Below are positions 7,102-7,158 of a DNA stretch of 7,158 bases, in pieces; the stretch's first letter is position 1; every line of letters starts with the position of its first letter. Source of the DNA: DASQTB01 sp035642095. GTDB lineage: Bacteria; Actinomycetota; UBA4738; CALAEC01. The stretch lies in the NCBI GenBank assembly GCA_035642095.1, contig DASQTB010000123.1, positions 1 through 7,158 on the forward strand, given 5' to 3'. Position numbers and translations under genes: made by a program. The notes under the pieces were generated by a model. That model was not told where the DNA came from and ran no database searches. It was given only the letters and a program-made list of their open reading frames with translations.

Positions 7102-7158
7102 GCGGTTCGGGCCTCCCCTTGCGGCCGGTGCAGGCGGTTGCTGACCTCGCCGGCCAGG
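7098..7158 (-). CDS. C-terminal end of the gene upstream of rapZ, possibly uvrC (partial)
   Basis: An open frame enters from the right edge and ends at TGA in a GTGA overlap with the rapZ start. The visible tail is LAGEVSNRLHRPQGEARTA. The overlap and the absence of any intergenic space suggest a real gene in the same operon. In actinobacteria and many Firmicutes uvrC precedes rapZ, and the start of the tail could be the end of the last helix-hairpin-helix of UvrC. Nineteen residues are too few to identify the protein; the uvrC name rests on synteny. Confidence 0.5.
   Translation of the reverse strand, partial: LAGEVSNRLHRPQGEARTA

Noticed and set aside
7102..7158. A promoter for rapZ at the right edge
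   Set aside because: The upstream frame stays open to an overlap with the rapZ start, and no hexamer pair is visible, so operon read-through is simpler.

Overview
The window is a GC-rich bacterial chromosome segment, most likely from an actinomycete-related lineage (Actinomycetota). The basis is the high GC content, the frequent GTG starts (6 of 8 starts visible), a RapZ protein with the Walker-A variant GLSGAGRS and the C-terminal tail HRDLGRE (both recalled from actinobacterial RapZ proteins), and rapZ placed close to gap-pgk-tpiA. Every supported gene is on the minus strand, so the order of transcription runs from right to left. No RNA gene, mobile element or CRISPR array is visible.

Right end (7158 to 5566): the last codons of an upstream gene, possibly uvrC by synteny, overlap the GTG of rapZ by four bases. 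Six bases after rapZ comes a small lipoprotein gene of unknown function. In many actinobacteria yvcK and whiA follow rapZ. Neither is here, and the lipoprotein gene occupies that position.

Middle (5515 to 1275): a tight four-gene glycolytic cluster, gap - pgk - tpiA - apgM, with junctions of 0 bp, a 4-bp overlap and 3 bp. Together the enzymes interconvert the triose phosphates and carry glyceraldehyde-3-phosphate through 1,3-bisphosphoglycerate and 3-phosphoglycerate to 2-phosphoglycerate. The mutase is the archaeal-type cofactor-independent enzyme, not GpmA or GpmI. It sits where secG often follows tpiA. GAPDH carries the residues of the NAD-dependent glycolytic type.

Left end (1274 to 1): after a 111-bp intergenic region a peptide/nickel-type ABC transporter locus begins. 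It has a DppC/OppC permease and, 92 bp further on, the first 26 codons of a lipoprotein that is probably the substrate-binding subunit. The intergenic region holds a plausible sigma-70-like promoter (TTGCCC, 17 bp, TAGTAT) and a 19-bp imperfect palindrome covering its -35 box, so the transporter probably has its own control.

This is mostly an ordinary housekeeping region. I saw no convincing undescribed system. The items most worth a second look are the unknown lipoprotein gene between rapZ and gap, the archaeal-type mutase built into the cluster, and the palindrome-covered promoter ahead of the transporter.
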